Source: Woeseiaceae bacterium (GTDB taxonomy: Bacteria; Pseudomonadota; Gammaproteobacteria; Steroidobacterales; Woeseiaceae). Taken from it: DNA of 64,000 bases. Position 1 is the first letter of the stretch; the number at the start of each line of letters is the position of its first letter. Below the pieces are notes generated by a model. It was not told the DNA's origin. It searched no databases and saw only the letters and a program-made list of their open reading frames with translations. Location of the stretch: assembly GCA_028279985.1 (NCBI GenBank), contig JANQMR010000018.1:1-64000 (forward strand), given 5' to 3'. The translations under genes were made by a program, and so were the position numbers. Positions 25,596-34,640 of the stretch are shown here, one piece after another.

Positions 25596-25705
25596 AGGGG
25601 CAAGCCGGCGGGAGTTGACAGTAAGGGCAAATTGATATGTTATAACATTTGATCCGAACCAAAAAACCGCTGCATGAGCAAAACCCGGGACACCTACCGC
25701 GGACT
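25596..25705 (+). promoter_or_regulatory. Zur-type operator 3 and promoter, copy B
   Basis: TTGACA at 25615-25620 is followed by the perfect palindrome ATGTTATAACAT (25637-25648), overlapping the expected -10 region. The segment is repeated with changes at 22442-22560. It drives the small Cys protein and the ZnuD-like receptor. Confidence 0.8.
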
Positions 25706-25973
25706 TCGGTTACCGCCGGGCTTGGCACTGGCGGCGCTCAGCGCGCTGCTCATTTGCAGCCATATCGTGACCGCCGCGCATGCGGAAATCGACTGCGAAC
25801 ATGAGCGTTGCAGTCTGTGTATCGGTTTGGCAAGCGATAGCGCACTGATCGGCGACACGGCACCGCGGGTGACGCCGCGTTGCCAGCGATGTGTCGATGC
25901 GCTGGTATCGAGTAGCACGAACTCCGCCTGTCCGCGGCCAGTGCGGTTCATACGCGGACCACCCGCAACCTGA
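25674..25973 (+). CDS. Small exported Cys-rich protein before the ZnuD-like receptor
   Basis: The 99-residue product has a signal peptide or TM segment (ALAALSALLICSHIVTAAHA) followed by Cys-rich segments CEHERCSLC and CQRC. The Cys spacing suggests zinc or copper binding. I do not recognise the family; small proteins of this kind sometimes precede zinc-regulated TonB receptors. The Zur-type promoter begins 37 bp upstream of its start and the receptor follows after 67 bp. Confidence 0.6.
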   Translation: MSKTRDTYRGLRLPPGLALAALSALLICSHIVTAAHAEIDCEHERCSLCIGLASDSALIGDTAPRVTPRCQRCVDALVSSSTNSACPRPVRFIRGPPAT

Positions 25974-26039
25974 TCTGACAACACGAACCTGAGCCGCCAG
26001 CGGCTCGTCAATGCTCAACATTGTTATGGAATTCAGATC

Positions 26040-28178
26040 ATGTTCCAGAAATCATCGTATCTGCGGGCCGCCGTGGCGGCCTGTGCACTCAGCCTATCGC
26101 CATGCGCGGCGACATACGCACAAGAATCGACCGAAGAGCCCATCGGCGACGACTCCATCGACGAAGTCGTCGTGCGTGCGCACCCATTGTCCGCCGAGAC
26201 CCTCGCGCAACCCGTCGCGACCCTGCGCGGTAGGGAGCTCGAGCGCGCGCTTGCACCGTCTATCGCCGAAACTCTGCGCAACATCCCTGGCGTCCACTCC
26301 GCAAGCTTCGGTCAGGCCGTCGGCCGACCGGTAATCCGCGGACTCGGCGGCGCCCGGGTCAAGACAATGGAAGACCGAATCGACAGCATGGACGTCTCCG
26401 TGTCGAGCCCGGATCACCTGACGACCATCGAGCCGTTCACCGCACAGAGTATCGAGGTCCTCAAGGGCCCGACCACCCTGCTCTACGGCACCGGCGCGAT
26501 CGGCGGCGTGGTTGACGTGCACACCGGGCGCATCCCCCACGAGGTACCCGAGCATCTGTCGGCTAAGATCGATTTGCGTGCGACGGACAATGCCGACCAG
26601 CGCTCCGGGGCAGCGCGACTCGACGCCGGAGCGGGAAACTTCGCGTTTCATTTCAACGTTTTCTATCGCGATGCCGATGAGTACGACATACCGGGTTTCG
26701 CGGAATCTGCCGCGCTCCGCGAGCTCGAGGAAATGGAGCATGAAGGCGAAGAGGAACACGAAGACGAGCACGAGGGAGAGGAAGCCTTCGGCACCTTGCC
26801 CAGCAGTCAATTGGAGGTTCGCGGCGGCGCCGCCGGACTGTCTTTCGTCAGCGAGCGTGGATTCCTGGGACTCTCCTTATCGACGTACGACGCCGAGTAC
26901 GGACTCCCCGGACACAGTCACGAGCATGGGCACGAGCACGAGCACGAGCACGAGCACGAACACGAACATGAGCATGAGCATGAGCATGAGGAAGAGGAAG
27001 AGGGTGGCGCGATCCTCGATCTGGATCAGACCCGGATCGACGTCGAGGCCGGTCTCGAGGCACCTTTTACCGGCTTCAGCAATCTCAATTTCCGTCTTGG
27101 TTACAACGACTACAAACACGTCGAGTTCGAGGGTAACGGCGAAGCCGGCACGGTGTTCGCGAACGAGGCATTGGAAGGCCGCGTCGAGCTGGTTCACGAC
27201 ATCGGATCGAGCTACGAAGGCGCAACGGGGCTGCAGTTCTCGGCGCGCGAGTTCTCGGCCATCGGTGAAGAAGCGTTCGTGCAGCCGGTTGACACACAGA
27301 CGGCGGGTATCTTCTACGTCGGACACCGCCGTTTCAACAATACTGGACTCGAATTCGGTTTACGTTACGAGCACGTTGAACACGATCCGACCGAAGGACC
27401 GTCGCGAAGCTTCGATCTCGGCGCCGCATCGCTCGGCCTGACCCAAGCACTGACAGACCACTGGACGATCAGCGGACAGCTCGACTATTCGAATCGTGCA
27501 CCCGTGGCGGAGGAGCTCTACTCCGACGGCCCTCACCTCGCGACGAGCAGTTACGAGATCGGTGATCCGAATCTGAACGAGGAACAGGCGACAAACGTCT
27601 CCGCGACACTCGAGTATGACCAGGAATCGCTGTACTTCATGTTGAGTGCTTATTACACGGATTTCGGAGACTTCATCTACGAGACAGCGACGGGAGCCGA
27701 GATCGACGAACTGCCGGTGCTGCAGTGGCAACAGGGCGATGCCGGGTTCCATGGACTGGAAGCAGACTTCGGCTGGCGGGCTCTGAACTGGGGCAATGGA
27801 ACGCTGGAGCTCAATGCCGGATACGACTATGTCAGGGCACGCCTGGACTCCGGCGAGAACCGCAATCTGCCGCGCATACCGCCGCACCGTTGGCGAATCG
27901 GCGCCTTGCTGAATTGGCAGGACCTGTTGGCCGAGGTGTCCTGGGGCCGAGTCGATGCACAAAACGATACGGCCGCAGAAGAGCTTCCAACCGAAGCCTA
28001 CAACGACCTGCGCGTGCACCTGGCGTACGAGTTGGACCTCGGTGACAACCGGCTGGGCCTGTTCGTTACCGGGCGCAATCTCACTGATGACGAACAGCGT
28101 TACCACACCTCGTTCATCAAGGACTTTGCGCCGCAGCCGGGGCGGACGATCGAAGCGGGTGTGATCTTGCGGCTGTAA
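26040..28178 (+). CDS. znuD: Zinc-type TonB-dependent receptor (ZnuD-like) with His-rich loop
   Basis: The ATG at 26040 opens a signal peptide ending near ATYA. The plug has VVVRAHPLSAETLAQPV, PGVHSASFGQAVGRPVIRGL and EVLKGPTTLLYGTGAIGGVV. Near residues 225-245 there is an acidic Glu/His loop, and near 290-320 a run of about 15 His-Glu repeats, both expected in external loops. ZnuD receptors for zinc have such clusters. The barrel ends with EAGVILRL. At 712 residues it is of normal size. Its place in a Zur-type operon agrees with zinc import. Confidence 0.9.
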   Translation: MFQKSSYLRAAVAACALSLSPCAATYAQESTEEPIGDDSIDEVVVRAHPLSAETLAQPVATLRGRELERALAPSIAETLRNIPGVHSASFGQAVGRPVIRGLGGARVKTMEDRIDSMDVSVSSPDHLTTIEPFTAQSIEVLKGPTTLLYGTGAIGGVVDVHTGRIPHEVPEHLSAKIDLRATDNADQRSGAARLDAGAGNFAFHFNVFYRDADEYDIPGFAESAALRELEEMEHEGEEEHEDEHEGEEAFGTLPSSQLEVRGGAAGLSFVSERGFLGLSLSTYDAEYGLPGHSHEHGHEHEHEHEHEHEHEHEHEHEEEEEGGAILDLDQTRIDVEAGLEAPFTGFSNLNFRLGYNDYKHVEFEGNGEAGTVFANEALEGRVELVHDIGSSYEGATGLQFSAREFSAIGEEAFVQPVDTQTAGIFYVGHRRFNNTGLEFGLRYEHVEHDPTEGPSRSFDLGAASLGLTQALTDHWTISGQLDYSNRAPVAEELYSDGPHLATSSYEIGDPNLNEEQATNVSATLEYDQESLYFMLSAYYTDFGDFIYETATGAEIDELPVLQWQQGDAGFHGLEADFGWRALNWGNGTLELNAGYDYVRARLDSGENRNLPRIPPHRWRIGALLNWQDLLAEVSWGRVDAQNDTAAEELPTEAYNDLRVHLAYELDLGDNRLGLFVTGRNLTDDEQRYHTSFIKDFAPQPGRTIEAGVILRL

Positions 28179-28234
28179 CGGGGACTACGGCTCCGTTCGG
28201 TGTTCAGTTGTAGAAGTTTCGATCTGACACTCCG

Positions 28235-28420
28235 CTTCTTCAAGCGCGTATCGGTGGCGTCGTCGTGCCACGCCGCTTCCAGATCCTCGGCGAGCCCTTC
28301 GAAGTGCGCCGTCGTCACGCTCGGCTGTTGATCACACCTTGCCTGTTGCTCGGCGATACGCGCTTCCAGTTCGGCGGCGGCGCGCGACGATACGCAGATC
28401 TTAGCGCGTCTGCAAGTTCA
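28235..28420 (-). pseudogene. Serine recombinase C-terminal remnant (minus strand)
   Basis: The minus-strand frame reads AAELEARIAEQQARCDQQPS then VTTAHFEGLAEDLEAAWHD and ATDTRLKKRSV, which is the coiled-coil/C-terminal part of large serine recombinases. It has neither the catalytic domain nor a start. It marks the left edge of the accessory region. Confidence 0.6.
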
Positions 28421-28600
28421 TCCACATGATCTCTGACAGCGGTTACTACATAAAAGATGATCCGCATATAGCTCATAATGGCCTTTTGCGATCTATATAA
28501 CGATCACCTTTGCCTTGACAAGGAAGCCGTGAATTACTATTGTGGCTCACAGAAAGACCATAAAGCTGTTTTATGATCTATATACAGAACATATTGAGCG

Positions 28601-28939
28601 ATGCCAAAGTCGATTACACGTACTTACTCCCGCTACAGCCGCGATGCAAGCGCATTACTCGCGGGGCTAATCCGCGCAGCGCGAAAGGAGCGCCAGTTGA
28701 CCACTCAGGAAGTGGCAGACCGTGCCGGCATTTCCAGAGGACTGCTGCAACGCATTGAAAAAGGCGATCTCAAATGCGAAATCGGTGCCGTGTTCGAGGT
28801 GGCTACCATTGTCGGAGTCGAGCTTTTTGAGGCTGATGAGAGGGCGCTGTCCAAACACCTGAGCCAAACCAGGGACAAACTTGCGCTGTTACCGAAATCC
28901 GTTCGCAAAAAATCGAAGCCGGTACGCGATGACTTCTAA
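28601..28939 (+). CDS. hipB: HipB-type antitoxin 1
   Basis: The 112-residue protein has an XRE helix-turn-helix (LTTQEVADRAGISRGLLQRI, EKGDLKCEIGAVFEVATIVG). It overlaps the toxin gene by 11 bp. Upstream, GATCTATATA occurs at 28490 and 28575 and may be part of its operator. HipB-type proteins neutralise HipA and repress the operon. Confidence 0.87.
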   Translation: MPKSITRTYSRYSRDASALLAGLIRAARKERQLTTQEVADRAGISRGLLQRIEKGDLKCEIGAVFEVATIVGVELFEADERALSKHLSQTRDKLALLPKSVRKKSKPVRDDF

Positions 28940-30188
28940 CAGCGACAAAGAAGCCTTCGTTTGGATCTGGCTACCGGACGAAACCACGCCAGTGGTAGCA
29001 GGAAGACTGGAAGCGGACAACGGAAATGTTCTATTCAACTACGGTCGGAGCTATCTGGAGCGCATCGGCGATCAACCTTCCGCAATTCCGATCTACGAAC
29101 CCGAGTTGCCGTTGCAAGCTGGAGCGTTACCGCTACCGGAAGGATTAACCATGCCCGGCAGTATTCGGGATGCTGCCCCCGATGCATGGGGTCGGCGTGT
29201 AATTATCAACAAGAAGCTCGGACTCAAGGGCGCTGACACGGATACCGCCGAGTTGGACGAGTTGACCTATCTGCTGGAGTCTGGCTCTGATCGGATCGGT
29301 GCGCTCGATTTCCAGCGTTCGCCAACCGAGTATGTGCCGCGTGCTGCCAACAACGTCAGCATGGAAGAACTGATTGAATCCGCAGAACGTGTCGAGAAAG
29401 GCATCCCGCTCACGCCTGAACTGGATCAGGCATTGTTTCACGGCAGTTCCATCGGCGGTGCGCGTCCAAAGGCCTTGATCCAAGATCAGGGGAAAAAATA
29501 CGTTGCGAAGTTTTCATCCAGCACCGACCTGTACAGCGTGGTAAAGGCCGAATTTATCGCCATGCGGCTGGCACATCTTGCCGGACTGAATGTCGCTCCC
29601 GTGAAGCTAGTCAAGGCCGCCAACAAAGATGTGCTGCTGATCGAACGCTTCGACCGCCAGCCGAAAGACGGGAGCTGGTCTCGCCGGGCCATGGTTTCGG
29701 CGCTGACACTGCTCGGGCTGGGTGACATGATGGCGCGTTACGCCAGTTATGAAACGCTGGCGGAAACTATTCGCCACCGTTTCACCGATCCGAAGGATAC
29801 GTTGAAAGAGCTGTTCTCACGGCTGGCCTTCAATATTCTGTGCGGCAACACCGACGACCATGCCCGCAATCACGCGGCTTTCTGGAACGGCAATTCATTG
29901 ACCTTGACGCCAGCCTATGACATCTGCCCGCAGGGGCGTACAGGCAATGAGGCGTCCCAGGCCATGCTGATATCGGGCAACAACAATATGAGCCAGCTCA
30001 GATCCTGCCTCGAAGCGGCGAATCATTTCCTGCTTTCCGAAGACGATGCCCGCGCTATCTTCGGTCATTTGATCGAATCCATCGAAAAGCAATGGGATTC
30101 GGTATGCGAGGAAGCCGAATTGAGCGAAGTGGACAGGAAACTTTTCTGGGGAAGGCAGTTTCTAAACCCCTATTCGACCGAGCAATAG
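28929..30188 (+). CDS. hipA: HipA-type toxin kinase 1
   Basis: The ATG at 28929 begins MTSNSDKEAFVWIWLPDETT. The 419-residue protein has the N-terminal HipA domain and the kinase core with GSSIGGARPKAL (P-loop-like), KFSSSTDLYSVVKAEF, LLIERFDR, CGNTDDHARNHAAF (catalytic Asp) and LTPAYDICP (metal-binding Asp). HipA phosphorylates glutamyl-tRNA synthetase in E. coli; the target here is unknown. The 3' end abuts an IS3 remnant, so the last residues may have been altered. Confidence 0.9.
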   Translation: MTSNSDKEAFVWIWLPDETTPVVAGRLEADNGNVLFNYGRSYLERIGDQPSAIPIYEPELPLQAGALPLPEGLTMPGSIRDAAPDAWGRRVIINKKLGLKGADTDTAELDELTYLLESGSDRIGALDFQRSPTEYVPRAANNVSMEELIESAERVEKGIPLTPELDQALFHGSSIGGARPKALIQDQGKKYVAKFSSSTDLYSVVKAEFIAMRLAHLAGLNVAPVKLVKAANKDVLLIERFDRQPKDGSWSRRAMVSALTLLGLGDMMARYASYETLAETIRHRFTDPKDTLKELFSRLAFNILCGNTDDHARNHAAFWNGNSLTLTPAYDICPQGRTGNEASQAMLISGNNNMSQLRSCLEAANHFLLSEDDARAIFGHLIESIEKQWDSVCEEAELSEVDRKLFWGRQFLNPYSTEQ

Positions 30189-30330
30189 GTTCTTCCACTG
30201 CGTAATCTGGTTCGGGTGAACGTCAAAACTGCTGGGCAAGCTCCGATAGGGTCTTATCGCCCTCAATGGCCGCCAGCGCGACTTCCGATTTGAAGGCCGG
30301 GGTGTGATTCCGGCGCGGTCTTCTCGGCAT
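30185..30330 (-). pseudogene. IS3-family OrfA transposase remnant
   Basis: From an ATG at 30330 with GGAGG upstream, the minus strand reads MPRRPRRNHTPAFKSEVALA then IEGDKTLSELAQQF. One extra T then shifts frame before DVHPNQITQWKNLL. This is the N-terminal half of an IS3-type OrfA helix-turn-helix protein, cut off at the hipA end. Confidence 0.8.
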
Positions 30331-30445
30331 GTCTGCCTCCTGATATTCCTGCCAATAACATGGCTCATACTCAGGCCGGGAATCCACTTATACCGCCGTC
30401 CGATCTTCCGGGGCCACTTCTTAACTCCACACCGTCGAAACACCG

Positions 30446-30541
30446 TTTGCTCGAACGAGTTGTACATTGGGCGTCAGGTCTGGAACCGGTTCAAATGGAT
30501 TCGATCGGCAGCCGACTCGTCGAAGCGTCGGCGCGCCGCTA
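30446..30541 (+). pseudogene. Serine recombinase fragment
   Basis: NELYIGRQVWNRFKWIRSAA matches NNELYIGQLVWNRQRFVKDP of the intact recombinase at 56467. Only about 30 codons survive. Confidence 0.7.
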
Positions 30542-31066
30542 GCCTTGGTACTTGCCATGAGCAAGGAATTCTCCGTATCGCCGCGTCGTTTCGTCGTCCG
30601 TAGGATTGTTCTCGAGTAAAGACTCGACATAGGTCGTAAAGCTATCCGTGAACGGAATCGGTCTGACTTTCCACCAAGTTTGGACACCGGGAAAAGTAAG
30701 CCACCACGCGACCGCTGACGACCAACGTCGCCAGACTTCTTCAGGTATGGCGTCGGTGTCCGAGGCAAGGAACATGAATTCGAACGCTCCGAAGAGCTCG
30801 TACATCACCCACGTAAACTGAATTCTCTCTATTGGCGAAAGTTCTGACGGCTCCTCGACGCCTTTCGCGAAAACGACTGCGGCGTCGGAATCTTGACTCA
30901 GGCTTGCCTGCATCGCAGCTACCCGATCCAGTGCTCGAGAGAAATTCTCTGTCCGTTGCGCCTGCGTATTCTGGCGCACTTGGACGGCCAGATATACCAG
31001 GGACACTACTACTGCGATGGCACCGACGATCTCACCGAGATTTGCTAGGGACTCCAACTGCACCAT
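30539..31066 (-). CDS. Membrane-anchored protein of unknown function
   Basis: The ATG at 31066 (MVQLESLANLGEIVGAIAVV) is preceded by an AGGTGAG sequence; a GTG two codons earlier is possible. One N-terminal TM helix (IVGAIAVVVSLVYLAVQV) is followed by a cytoplasmic helical domain of about 145 residues rich in Trp (FTWVMYELFGAFEFM, WRRWSSAVAWWLTFPGVQTWW). I recall similar proteins in marine gammaproteobacteria but no assigned function. Its stop lies at the edge of the recombinase fragment. Confidence 0.7.
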   Translation of the reverse strand: MVQLESLANLGEIVGAIAVVVSLVYLAVQVRQNTQAQRTENFSRALDRVAAMQASLSQDSDAAVVFAKGVEEPSELSPIERIQFTWVMYELFGAFEFMFLASDTDAIPEEVWRRWSSAVAWWLTFPGVQTWWKVRPIPFTDSFTTYVESLLENNPTDDETTRRYGEFLAHGKYQG

Positions 31067-31168
31067 GCTCACCTATCGCGTATCTGATTCTTAGCAAGGG
31101 TTGTATCGATACCGTCCGGGCCTAAAGGCCACGATTCGGTATTGCAGTCTTTTTGGGTCAGTGGCCAA

Positions 31169-32365
31169 TCAATCTCCGACTGCTTCCGTAATTGCCGCAT
31201 AAAGCGCGTGCTGCCACGCCCAATCCGAATCGTCACCGGCGACAGACCGGGCACTGTGAATCGCTATCACCACATTTTCGTCGCGGTTAATGTAGATCCC
31301 CTGGCCAAATATGCCGCTGGCGTTGAAAACCCCGTCACCGCTCAGCCACCAGAAGTAGCCATAGCCTTCATACCCTTTCGACGGTCTAGTAGATTCCTGG
31401 ATCCACGAGGGCGGTAACACTTCCGTCCCATCAGCAAGGCGGCCGTCGGCCAAGGCAAACAATCCGATCCGCCCATAGTCTCGCAACGTAGCATTAATGC
31501 AGCATCCCCCAAACTCCCCACCGCCTGGCTCGGTGAGATTCCATGAACCGTCAGACTCCATCCCAAACGGCTGCCAGATTTTCTCCGACAGATAAGTTGC
31601 GAGATTGTTACCGATTGCGGATCGCAGCAAATTTCCGGCAAGATTTGTCTCCGCCGTGTTGTAGTTAAACCGGGTACCCGGCGCAGCGTGGCGTGGTTTG
31701 TGTCGCAAGTATTCATAGAGGTCAAGGGTTTCCCAGGGCGCGCGGGCAATATCAGACTGCGGATCGGCATAGTCCTCGTTCCACTGTACACCGGAGGCCA
31801 TCTGCAAGAGATCGGCAATGGATGACTGATCGTATGAAGACCCCTTCAAGCGTGGCAAATAGTCCGACACTTTTTCGTCGACACTTTTGATGTAGCCGTC
31901 CTGAATCGCGGCGCCTATCAACATCGAAACGACAGACTTGGCTACCGAAAACGAGATCCATCGGGTGCTTTCCGTGTTGCCGAGACCGTACCGCTCATAG
32001 AGAATCTTCCCTTCCTTGATAACGAGTAAACCTGCGACACCTTGCCGGGTGAAGTACTCATCTACCGTCATGGTCGCATCGTCAAGCTTGACGTCGACGT
32101 CACTCAAATCAATCCGCGCATATGGCAGTGGACTTGCCGGACCTCCAGCTTTGATGGTCCTGGTCCAGAAGATCCTGTCCGAGTTACGGAAGCCGGCGAC
32201 CTGTTGTTTCGGCGTCCAAAAAAGTACGTTATCGGGAGAGCCAAAGTACTTGTGGTCATCGACCGGATCTACAAAAGGAGCATCTGCGAAAGTTGACGGG
32301 GCGTAAAGCCACGCACATGCCGCGTACAACATCGGCAACGAACGGGAGATTCCGATAAAGCGCAT
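31169..32365 (-). CDS. Secreted serine beta-lactamase-like hydrolase
   Basis: The 398-residue protein starts with a signal peptide (MLYAACAWLYAPSTFA). The class C/esterase fold shows SxxK as S140-V-A-K143 (ISFSVAKSVVSMLIGA), a YxN-type motif in FNYNTAETN and a C-terminal GIFGQGIYINRDENVVI region (HxG/GxG equivalent). It resembles 6-aminohexanoate-dimer hydrolases and AmpC-like esterases (COG1680). It probably cleaves an amide or ester in the periplasm. No regulator or transport gene is beside it. Confidence 0.87.
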   Translation of the reverse strand: MRFIGISRSLPMLYAACAWLYAPSTFADAPFVDPVDDHKYFGSPDNVLFWTPKQQVAGFRNSDRIFWTRTIKAGGPASPLPYARIDLSDVDVKLDDATMTVDEYFTRQGVAGLLVIKEGKILYERYGLGNTESTRWISFSVAKSVVSMLIGAAIQDGYIKSVDEKVSDYLPRLKGSSYDQSSIADLLQMASGVQWNEDYADPQSDIARAPWETLDLYEYLRHKPRHAAPGTRFNYNTAETNLAGNLLRSAIGNNLATYLSEKIWQPFGMESDGSWNLTEPGGGEFGGCCINATLRDYGRIGLFALADGRLADGTEVLPPSWIQESTRPSKGYEGYGYFWWLSGDGVFNASGIFGQGIYINRDENVVIAIHSARSVAGDDSDWAWQHALYAAITEAVGD

Positions 32366-32533
32366 CCGATCTTCCTTACTGTCTACTTACTGCTTACGAT
32401 AGGAACCTTGGATTCGGCGAGAAACCGCAACGAATTGACGAAGGCCCCTTTGGGGCATTTCCTACCGTTCAGAAGTCTAACAGCCCGATGGCAACTTTCG
32501 AGACCGTAGCGGACACTTGATGGCAGATGAGGC

Positions 32534-32567
32534 ACAAAAGACCCAGCAACGAGGCCGGGTCTTTTGT
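32534..32567. terminator. Hairpin preceding an att-like scar
   Basis: ACAAAAGACCC pairs perfectly with GGGTCTTTTGT over 11 bp with a 12-base loop, followed by TTTTC on the plus strand. It is the same arrangement of hairpin then GGTAGCGGGG seen next to the tRNA. Confidence 0.6.
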
Positions 32568-32572
32568 TTTCG

Positions 32573-32640
32573 TGGTAGCGGGGCGGGATGTGGTCACTAT
32601 TTGGCTCTGACGAGAGCCATCGATATTGCCGCTGAGCCTC
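32573..32640. repeat. tRNA-3'-end-like att scar 1
   Basis: GTGGTAGCGGGGCGGGAT resembles the end of the tRNA-fMet gene (TGGTAGCGGGGGCAGGAT), then continues with a segment (ATGTGGTCACTATTTGGCTC) shared with the scars at 54409 and 55621. Confidence 0.65.
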
Positions 32641-32746
32641 TCTAACGGCGCTGCGCCGTTTACGCATTCGGATCTAACTGGCCAAAATCCCTACATAGTA
32701 AAGAAACGTATCTGTTGCTTTTCCTATACTTACGCCAGCAAACCTC

Positions 32747-32801
32747 GAAAAGCAATATATTTATTGCTTTTCATTGGAATAGAAACTAATATATTTCTAT
32801 T
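32747..32801. promoter_or_regulatory. Two inverted repeats, likely HipB2 operators
   Basis: GAAAAGCAATA (32747-32757) is inverted at 32762-32772, and AATAGAAA (32778-32785) is inverted at 32794-32801. Both arms are perfect. They lie 30-85 bp upstream of the second hipB gene, where autoregulatory HipB sites are expected. Confidence 0.75.
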
Positions 32802-32829
32802 ATGGTTTAAGCAACATATATGTTTCGTC

Positions 32830-33153
32830 ATGAAGTCGCTATTAGATCAACTCAAAAAACGCCGGATAAAGCTGGGACTGAAACAGCACGACATGCTGCT
32901 GCGTGTCGGGATATCACGCCAGCAATACCAGCGTCTCGAATCCAAGGGCAACCCCAGGCTGGACACCCTGGAACTCATCGCGAAGGGCCTGAACAGTGAA
33001 ATCCTGTTGATCCCACAGGAGAAGCTACAGGCAGTAAAAGCGGTGCTGGAAGGGAGAGCAACCGGTGACGCAACGGTAAAAGGATCAGGCACCGTGCAGA
33101 AAAAGCGCTTATCGGATGATCCCTGGATAGACATGCTGGGAGATGACGAATGA
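32830..33153 (+). CDS. hipB: HipB-type antitoxin 2
   Basis: The ATG at 32830 begins MKSLLDQLKKRRIKLGLKQH. The 107-residue protein has an XRE domain (HDMLLRVGISRQQYQRLESK) and an acidic C-terminus (DPWIDMLGDDE). It overlaps the toxin gene by 4 bp. Two inverted repeats upstream are likely its binding sites. It differs strongly from the HipB at 28601. Confidence 0.87.
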   Translation: MKSLLDQLKKRRIKLGLKQHDMLLRVGISRQQYQRLESKGNPRLDTLELIAKGLNSEILLIPQEKLQAVKAVLEGRATGDATVKGSGTVQKKRLSDDPWIDMLGDDE

Positions 33154-34433
33154 GCACGGCGAATACAGACAGTGACGATGAAGTAAACGTCCTTCAGCTA
33201 ACACTGCATGGCCGGTTAGTCGGCTACCTGGCAGGCTTTAGTAATGGCCGCAATGTTCTCAGCTTCGCCGAGGAATTCACCGGCGATCCTGGCCGTCCCA
33301 CGTTCAGCCTGATTACCCATCCCAATTTTCCACGCGCAGACAAAGTGCTGTCCGAACCATGGGCAAGAAGTCAACGACTGCATCCTGTCCTGTCGAACCT
33401 ACTACCGGAAGGCCCTCTGCGAGAGCTGATAGCGCAAGGACTAAAAGTCCATGTCGATAACGAGTTCCACATTTTTTGTTACCTGGGCGAAGACCTGCCT
33501 GGCGCACTGGTCGTCACGCCAATGGAACCCGACCAAGTGCCTGAAAGCGTTCTTACCACGCATGGAAAAGCAAAGGCCGTGAAGTTCCACAAAGGAAACA
33601 AGGAGAACAAGTTTTCATTAGCTGGCGTCCAGATGAAGTTTTCCATGAAAGAAAAAGACGGTCGCTATAATCTGTCAAAGGGCGATGCTCTGGGTGACTG
33701 GATTATCAAAACGCCATCCACCAAGCACAAGAACGTGCCCCTCAATGAGTACACCGCCATGTCGTTGGCGGCGATGATTGGTGTCGATATCCCGGAAATC
33801 AAACTGGTCGATCTGGACAAGCTCGACAATCTTCCGCAAATCAACCTGCCGGATGAACAGCAGGCTTTTGCGATCAAACGATTTGATCGCGAGGACAATG
33901 CACGCATACACATGGAAGACTTCGCGCAAATACTGGTGAAGTACCCGCACGAAAAATACGACTCCGCAAACTACGAGCAAATCGGTAGAGTGATTTACGA
34001 GTATTCCGGCGATGGCCTCACCGATGCCCAGCAACTGGCTCGCCGGTTACTGGCGAATATATTGCTCGCCAATGGCGACGCACACCTAAAAAACTGGAGC
34101 CTGCTGTATCAGGACCAGGTAACACCCCGGCTCTCACCTGCCTACGACATCGTAACAACGAGTGTCTACATTGAAGACGAGAGACAATATGCGCTCAACC
34201 TTGGCAAGACCAAAGATTGGTATGCGGTAACGGTAGCCAACTTTCAGTCTTGGGCCGATAGAGCGGATATTCCCTGGCGAGCGATAAAGCCACACGTGGA
34301 TGATGCAATGGACAAAGCCCGCACCCTCTGGCCGGATGCCATGAAAGACTTGCCTATGGATGAGGAACACGAAGAAGGCTTGATACGACACTGGAGTAAT
34401 CTTCAGCAGGACTTCAGAATTACAACAAACTAA
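33150..34433 (+). CDS. hipA: HipA-type toxin kinase 2
   Basis: The 427-residue protein has both HipA domains: FTGDPGRPTFSLITHPNFPR in the N-terminal part, FSLAGVQMKFSM (P-loop-like), WIIKTPSTKHKNVPLNEYTA, FAIKRFDRED, LANGDAHLKNWSLL (catalytic Asp) and LSPAYDIVTT (metal Asp). It is only distantly like the toxin at 28929. ATGA overlap with its antitoxin gene. Confidence 0.9.
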   Translation: MSTANTDSDDEVNVLQLTLHGRLVGYLAGFSNGRNVLSFAEEFTGDPGRPTFSLITHPNFPRADKVLSEPWARSQRLHPVLSNLLPEGPLRELIAQGLKVHVDNEFHIFCYLGEDLPGALVVTPMEPDQVPESVLTTHGKAKAVKFHKGNKENKFSLAGVQMKFSMKEKDGRYNLSKGDALGDWIIKTPSTKHKNVPLNEYTAMSLAAMIGVDIPEIKLVDLDKLDNLPQINLPDEQQAFAIKRFDREDNARIHMEDFAQILVKYPHEKYDSANYEQIGRVIYEYSGDGLTDAQQLARRLLANILLANGDAHLKNWSLLYQDQVTPRLSPAYDIVTTSVYIEDERQYALNLGKTKDWYAVTVANFQSWADRADIPWRAIKPHVDDAMDKARTLWPDAMKDLPMDEEHEEGLIRHWSNLQQDFRITTN

Positions 34434-34471
34434 ACTTCTAAGTCAGTAGTGTGAATGTAGCCGGCTGAGTG

Positions 34472-34498
34472 GGCGCTGCCGGGCAACCCGGCAGCGCC
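34472..34498. terminator. Strong hairpin after the second HipBA module
   Basis: GGCGCTGCCGGG and CCCGGCAGCGCC form a perfect 12-bp stem with loop CAA, about 40 bp after the hipA stop. There is no T-run, so it may slow or end transcription by other means. Confidence 0.55.
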
Positions 34499-34640
34499 GA
34501 ATTCTCAGTGACTCCAGAAAACGTGCACTTCTCCATAGGCTGTTTCGATGGTGAGAGGTGTGAGAGGTTCAGTCACTGCTCACCTCAGCTTCTCACACTT
34601 CTGGGCACCGATCTCTACCAAGTAGCCGGATCCAGTTTGA

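Noticed and set aside
26094..27326. Minus-strand frames opposite the ZnuD-like gene
   Set aside because: The hydrophobic stretch is simply the reverse of the His/Glu repeat codons.
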